From Labilibaculum antarcticum (GTDB taxonomy: Bacteria > Bacteroidota > Bacteroidia > Bacteroidales > Marinifilaceae): a DNA stretch of 64,000 bases. The translations under genes were made by a program, and so were the position numbers. The stretch covers positions 4,682,361 to 4,746,360 of the forward strand of contig NZ_AP018042.1 in the NCBI RefSeq assembly GCF_002356295.1, written 5' to 3'. The notes beneath the pieces are model-generated. The model was not told where the DNA came from, did not search any database, and saw only the letters and a list, made by a program, of their open reading frames with translations. Below are positions 60,291 to 64,000 of this stretch, one piece after another (within the stretch, counting starts at the first letter, position 1; every line of letters begins with the position of its first letter).

Positions 60291-61507
60291 TCCCAATTCA
60301 AAATTTTGGTGAATACATAGTTTTCTGCATCAGGAAGATATGCTTTTGCTGCTTCAACATCTTCGGCTGTAAGATAATGCAAGTTGTAGTTCAATACAGA
60401 TTGCACGCGCTGACTGTTCACATCAACCAATCGTGGTTTAACCTTTCCGTTTTCGTCTTCTACATCTTTTAGGAATAGAGGAGAAGCATCGCCTACGGGA
60501 TCAACAGTAACCATACATTTCGAATGACCCTGCTTAAATAAAGTGTAGACTCCATTGCCTAGTAAAGTGCAAAGATTCAGGTCAAAGCCGATTGGACGAC
60601 AACAACGTATTTCAAATCCAAGTTCAACCGGACGAGTACCGATGTTCAGATCGTAAGATTTCATTTTGCGCTGAATCACCATATTGAAAACGTGAGCTTT
60701 GCTTACATTGAACAATTCGGGATGTCCGTGAGCATCGTAGGTGAAATTAACGCCTGTACTCTTGATATCTTCATCGCTCATAAAATGGAAAACTCCTTCG
60801 CTGATGATAGCTGCTCCGTAATTCAAGCCCATTAATCTTCTTTTAATGATGGAGGAGATTACCAATTGAGCAATTTTTTCGGCTGAAATATTGGTTTTGT
60901 TGAACATCTCAGGAATAATGATCATTGGAAAATGACAGGCAGTACCAATTCCGAAAGCCAGGTGACCGGCTTCCCGTCCCATAGCTGCCAATACGAACCA
61001 GTTCTGAGAAGTTCTGGCATCTTCGTACACTGTGGTTGCAATCTTAACTCCTTCGTCTTTGGCTGAGTGATATCCGAATGTTGGAGATCCTTCAGGCAAA
61101 GGAAGATCGTTGTCGATGGTTTTTGGTACGTGAATGTTAGAGATGTTTACCTTATTTTCTTCCAGATATTTTGAAATTCGGTTTGCCGTAGATGCTGTAT
61201 CATCGCCCCCAATGGTAACCAATAGTTTCACATTGTTTTCAACGAAAAAATCGGTTGAGAAATCAGAATTTTTAGGTTTGAAACGACTCATTTTTAGGTG
61301 TGAACCGCCTCTTGTGAAGATTCCATCAAGAGTCTCGAAATCGAGATCAACCATTTCACGATCTTTGGAGAAAAGACCTTTGTAGCCTTCGTGTAAACCA
61401 ATTACTCGATAACCGTTTTTTAAAAATACTTTTCCTACACTACTAATCACGGTGTTTATGCCCGGAGCCGGACCACCACCACACAGAATTACAACAGATT
61501 CTTTCAT
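60287..61507 (-). CDS. 6-phosphofructokinase, pyrophosphate-type
   Basis: A 406-aa PfkA-fold protein. CGGGPAPGINTVI (about 9-21) and FTRGGSHL begin it. TIGGDDTAST (98-107) has Asp103 where ATP enzymes have Gly (GGDGS), a mark of PPi-dependent enzymes. PKTIDNDLPLPEGSPTFGYH has the catalytic Asp and Lys. MGREAGHLAFGIG and EGVFHFM follow. It would phosphorylate fructose 6-phosphate reversibly with PPi. A single subunit of this length is typical of the group III or clade-X enzymes. The stop lies in the polypyrimidine repeat region. Confidence 0.92.
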   Translation of the reverse strand: MKESVVILCGGGPAPGINTVISSVGKVFLKNGYRVIGLHEGYKGLFSKDREMVDLDFETLDGIFTRGGSHLKMSRFKPKNSDFSTDFFVENNVKLLVTIGGDDTASTANRISKYLEENKVNISNIHVPKTIDNDLPLPEGSPTFGYHSAKDEGVKIATTVYEDARTSQNWFVLAAMGREAGHLAFGIGTACHFPMIIIPEMFNKTNISAEKIAQLVISSIIKRRLMGLNYGAAIISEGVFHFMSDEDIKSTGVNFTYDAHGHPELFNVSKAHVFNMVIQRKMKSYDLNIGTRPVELGFEIRCCRPIGFDLNLCTLLGNGVYTLFKQGHSKCMVTVDPVGDASPLFLKDVEDENGKVKPRLVDVNSQRVQSVLNYNLHYLTAEDVEAAKAYLPDAENYVFTKILNWE

Positions 61508-61866
61508 TGGATAAATGGGTATTTTATTTTAAAGATCCGGCAAAGATAAAGGAATTTGGAAAACATTGCTTGTTTTTTTGAATCGAGTAGGTGCTAATAT
61601 CATTCGGATGTTTTGCGTTAAGGATTGAAGAGAAAACCCCGAGACATTCCTGTAGCGGAGCGAAAGGGAGGTGAGGCGTTGAAACGGAAAGCCTGACCCG
61701 TGGGCTGAGAAGTGCGTAAGCTGGGGAGCGCCCAAATACTTATTTGAAAAGTGGGCAACAGGCTGTAAAATAATATTTTGTAAACCGGTCGCTTTGTGCT
61801 AATTTTATATAGGCACCACTTCTTTAAGTACTTCAATAGTTTTTCTAACCTTATTAAATCACAATT
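61508..61866. other. Noncoding stretch with a GC-rich structured segment
   Basis: A ~100-base GC-rich island (61635-61734) lies in AT-rich surroundings. It holds short inverted repeats such as AGGC/GCCT around GTTGAAAC, GGGCGCTCCCC-type ends and CTTTCGCTCC/GGAGCGAAAG. No convincing coding frame in either direction. It may be a dispersed repeat or a small structured RNA. Confidence 0.5.
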
Positions 61867-63789
61867 ATGAAGCGTAATTATTTGATCTTTTTTGCCCTTT
61901 TATTCGTGTTAGCTGCTTGTCAGCCCGAAAAAAAAGTTGTTGAGATTCCTTCCTACAGTATTGAACAGTTTTACAAAAATACCAATGTGAGTGGCGGTTC
62001 GTTCTCCAGCGATGGTAGTAAATTGTTGGTGAGTAGCAATGAAACGGGTATTTACAACCTGTTTGAAATTCCTGTTGACGGATCTCCTGCTAAACAATTG
62101 ACGAATTCGGAAAAGGAATCTTTTTTCGGATTGGCTTATTTCCCAAACAGTGATAAGGTGCTTTTATCCTACGATCAGGGGGGGAATGAGAACAATCATA
62201 TTTACATGAGAGATGTGGATAGTACGATTACCGATTTAACTCCTTTTGAAGGCGCAAGAGCAGGATTTTGGGGCTGGGACCGCGATGAGAAATCGTTTTA
62301 CTACCAAAGCAATAAGCGAGATCCAAAATTTATGGATTTGTATCAGATCGGTCTGGAATCCATAGAGAAAGGCGATTTTACTGCAAAAATGTTGTATGAA
62401 AATAACGACGGATTGGATGTTGCCGCCAAAAGTAAGGACAATAGATATCTTGCCTTGACCCAAAGCATAACTACAAATAACAACGAAATGTATTTGTACG
62501 ATCGGAAATCGGGCAAGAAAAAGCACATTTCAAAACATTCTGGCGATGCCACTTACAATCCTCAGTTTTTTAGTTTGGATCATAAGTATTTGTACTATTT
62601 AAGTAATGAAGATTCGGATTTTGTTTATCTGAATAAATACGACATTGAATTGGGTGAAAAGGAAATGGTTTTTAAGGCCGATTGGGATGTTTGGTATGCT
62701 TACGATTCGTACAATGAAAAATACCGGATTATTGGGATTAATGAAGATGGCAAAACGAATGTTAAGATGATCGATTTGGCAACGAATGAGGAAGTGAAAC
62801 TGCCCGAAATAAAAGGTGGTGACATAAAATCAGTGGGTCTGACAAAGGATGAGAGTCGTGTCCGTTTGGTTGTTGGAACCTCTGTTTCGCCTAATAACAT
62901 TTATGTTTTTGAACTGGGAGATGCTGAAGCGAAAAAATTGACTGAGACTTTAAATCCCGAAATAGATCCTGCTAATTTGGTTGAGGCAAAAGTGGTTCGT
63001 TACGAATCGTTTGACGGTGTTATGATTCCAGCCATTTACTATCAGCCTAAAATTGCGGCTACAGATCGTAAAGTTCCTGCTGTTGTATGGGTTCATGGTG
63101 GTCCGGGTGGACAATCGAGAGTGAGTTACTTCTCTTTAATTCAGTTTATGGTGAACCATGGCTATGCTGTTTTGGCGGTAAATAATCGTGGCAGTAGTGG
63201 TTATGGTAAGGAGTTTTATGCGATGGATGACAAGAAGCATGGTGACGAGGATTTGAAGGACTGTATTTGGGGAAAGGAATTTTTGGCCTCGACAGGTGTT
63301 GTTGATGAAACAAAAATTGGAATTATTGGCGGTTCGTATGGCGGTTACATGACGATGGCTGCATTGGCTTTTACTCCTGAGGAATTTGAGGTGGGTGTTA
63401 ATATTTTTGGGGTGACCAATTGGTTGCGTACCTTAAAATCAATTCCTCCTTATTGGGAATCATTCCGTAAGGCTTTGTATGCCGAAATTGGTGATCCTAC
63501 AACCATTGATTCTGTTGCCTTATATAATAAATCGCCACTGTTTTTTGCTGATCAAGTAACGAAACCACTAATGGTGTTGCAGGGAGCAAATGATGTTCGT
63601 GTTTTGAAAGCGGAATCGGATGAGATTGTTGACGCTGTGAAAAAGAATGGTGTACCTGTTGAATATATCGTATTTGATGATGAAGGGCATGGTTTCCGTA
63701 AAAAGGAAAATGAGATTAAAGGATACGGTCAGGTTGTAGTATTCCTTGATAAGTATTTGAAGAAAGAAGAAGTTGTTGCGACTGAATAG
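61867..63789 (+). CDS. S9 family peptidase, prolyl oligopeptidase type, lipoprotein
   Basis: A 640-aa protein with a lipoprotein signal (MKRNYLIFFALLFVLAAC; lipid Cys about 18). The N-terminal ~350 residues form a WD/Kelch-type beta-propeller (repeats near SGGSFSSDGSKLLVSSNETG, AGFWGWDRDEKSFYYQSN). The C-terminal alpha/beta hydrolase has the triad Ser490 in GGSYGGYM, Asp576 in ANDVRV and His608 in DEGHGF, with VWVHGGPGGQSR as oxyanion region. It resembles acylaminoacyl peptidases/dipeptidyl peptidases of Bacteroidota. It would trim peptides in the envelope. The terminator at 63808 follows. Confidence 0.95.
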   Translation: MKRNYLIFFALLFVLAACQPEKKVVEIPSYSIEQFYKNTNVSGGSFSSDGSKLLVSSNETGIYNLFEIPVDGSPAKQLTNSEKESFFGLAYFPNSDKVLLSYDQGGNENNHIYMRDVDSTITDLTPFEGARAGFWGWDRDEKSFYYQSNKRDPKFMDLYQIGLESIEKGDFTAKMLYENNDGLDVAAKSKDNRYLALTQSITTNNNEMYLYDRKSGKKKHISKHSGDATYNPQFFSLDHKYLYYLSNEDSDFVYLNKYDIELGEKEMVFKADWDVWYAYDSYNEKYRIIGINEDGKTNVKMIDLATNEEVKLPEIKGGDIKSVGLTKDESRVRLVVGTSVSPNNIYVFELGDAEAKKLTETLNPEIDPANLVEAKVVRYESFDGVMIPAIYYQPKIAATDRKVPAVVWVHGGPGGQSRVSYFSLIQFMVNHGYAVLAVNNRGSSGYGKEFYAMDDKKHGDEDLKDCIWGKEFLASTGVVDETKIGIIGGSYGGYMTMAALAFTPEEFEVGVNIFGVTNWLRTLKSIPPYWESFRKALYAEIGDPTTIDSVALYNKSPLFFADQVTKPLMVLQGANDVRVLKAESDEIVDAVKKNGVPVEYIVFDDEGHGFRKKENEIKGYGQVVVFLDKYLKKEEVVATE

Positions 63790-63807
63790 ACAAAACAAAT
63801 AGGAACA

Positions 63808-63846
63808 AAAAAAAATGCAGTAACCATTGGGTTACTGCATTTTTTG
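63808..63846. terminator. Bidirectional terminator
   Basis: AAAAAAAATGCAGTAACC / GGTTACTGCATTTTTT, a 12-bp perfect stem around ATTG with A and T tracts on both sides. It separates the peptidase gene from the converging cut gene. Confidence 0.9.
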
Positions 63847-63863
63847 TATTTATTAACGAGTAG

Positions 63864-64000
63864 TTATTCTGCAATTTCTACTAATTTTTCATCGGAGTGC
63901 CATAAGCCATGCTTTGTGCAGTAAGCTGTAGCGGTTAGTTTCATTTTACGAGAGGGTACTACGTAAAAATCTACTTCAGCCTGATTGGCTTCACCACCTA
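63864..64000 (-). CDS. Desulfoferrodoxin/superoxide reductase-like protein, C-terminal part, cut by window edge
   Basis: The minus strand reads ...EANQAEVDFYVVPSRKMKL, then TATAYCTKHGLWHSDEKLVE and IAE before TAA at 63864-63866. The C-x2-HGLW motif, with a Cys and a His on the last strand, matches the C-terminal iron-site loop of superoxide reductases (neelaredoxin/desulfoferrodoxin), in which Cys and His are Fe ligands. Only about 45 residues are in the window, so N-terminal features cannot be judged. A role in superoxide reduction fits an anaerobic or facultative organism. Confidence 0.7.
   Translation of the reverse strand, partial: GGEANQAEVDFYVVPSRKMKLTATAYCTKHGLWHSDEKLVEIAE

Noticed and set aside
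60099-60472. Phe/Leu-rich plus-strand frames resembling membrane peptides
   Set aside because: Produced by the polypyrimidine repeat and the antisense of the phosphofructokinase gene.
61529-61836. Minus-strand frames in the GC-rich island
   Set aside because: Two overlapping frames of unlikely composition over an inverted-repeat-rich segment; judged noncoding.

Overview
The window looks like a chromosomal segment of a marine-type Bacteroidota. The evidence is low GC, AT-rich intergenic DNA, few Shine-Dalgarno sites, and Bacteroidota gene families such as GH133/GT4/GH57 glycogen clusters, YdbS/YdbT-like PH-domain pairs and membrane-anchored MutS relatives. A Marinilabiliales/Marinifilaceae relative (Labilibaculum, Marinifilum, Ancylomarina) is my inference, not something the sequence proves. 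No rRNA, tRNA or CRISPR array was seen.

Layout: 1-1119 holds a gene cut by the left edge and a small membrane protein. 1495-2775 is an unusual cassette (locus 1): a conserved leader with a hairpin, a 252-aa helical protein, a terminator-like hairpin and an eight-unit 21-bp array. 3031-7080 holds a hybrid histidine kinase with a pseudo-receiver and an SSS symporter. 7457-16407 is a glycogen/alpha-glucan block: debranching enzyme, GT4, GH57 and a giant GT3 synthase-GT35 phosphorylase fusion. Opposite it, at 19014-22729, lie a GH13 amylase and a eukaryotic-type branching enzyme. Between them are a decayed Kbp/LysM gene, dodecin, a 34-aa lysine-rich peptide and a methyltransferase. 23253-27591 is a PEP-dependent dihydroxyacetone kinase operon (dhaK, dhaL, a DhaM-HPr-EI fusion), followed by an AraC regulator. 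28803-46433 is mostly core: ppc, an FNR-like regulator, a ferric-reductase-like protein, modABC, mnmA, an M13 peptidase and the PH-domain pair. This stretch is interrupted by a REP/RAYT-remnant field at 43137-44378.

46700-55215 is accessory DNA. It carries more REP remnants and a second copy of the cassette (locus 2, 47560-48978). There follow a five-gene DUF4145/membrane/PIN-nuclease cluster that could be a defence system, and a RAYT transposase locus with truncated tandem copies and REPs inside its own reading frame. 55236-64000 returns to core genes: MutS-like, RNase H, DUF3859, purU with a triplicated tail, PPi-type phosphofructokinase, an S9 peptidase and a cut desulfoferrodoxin-like gene.

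The strongest candidate for an undescribed system is the twin cassette. Two paralogous proteins (roughly 40% identical by eye) share a homologous ~220-nt leader with a hairpin showing a compensatory change. Both genes end in the same hairpin architecture (5-bp GGGAA/TTCCC stem, 10-nt loop, T-run, ATGCC), and both are followed by an array with an exact 21-bp period whose core differs between loci. In each locus the leader hairpin strand is complementary to that locus's own array core. Function is unknown, and everything beyond the sequence pattern is inference.
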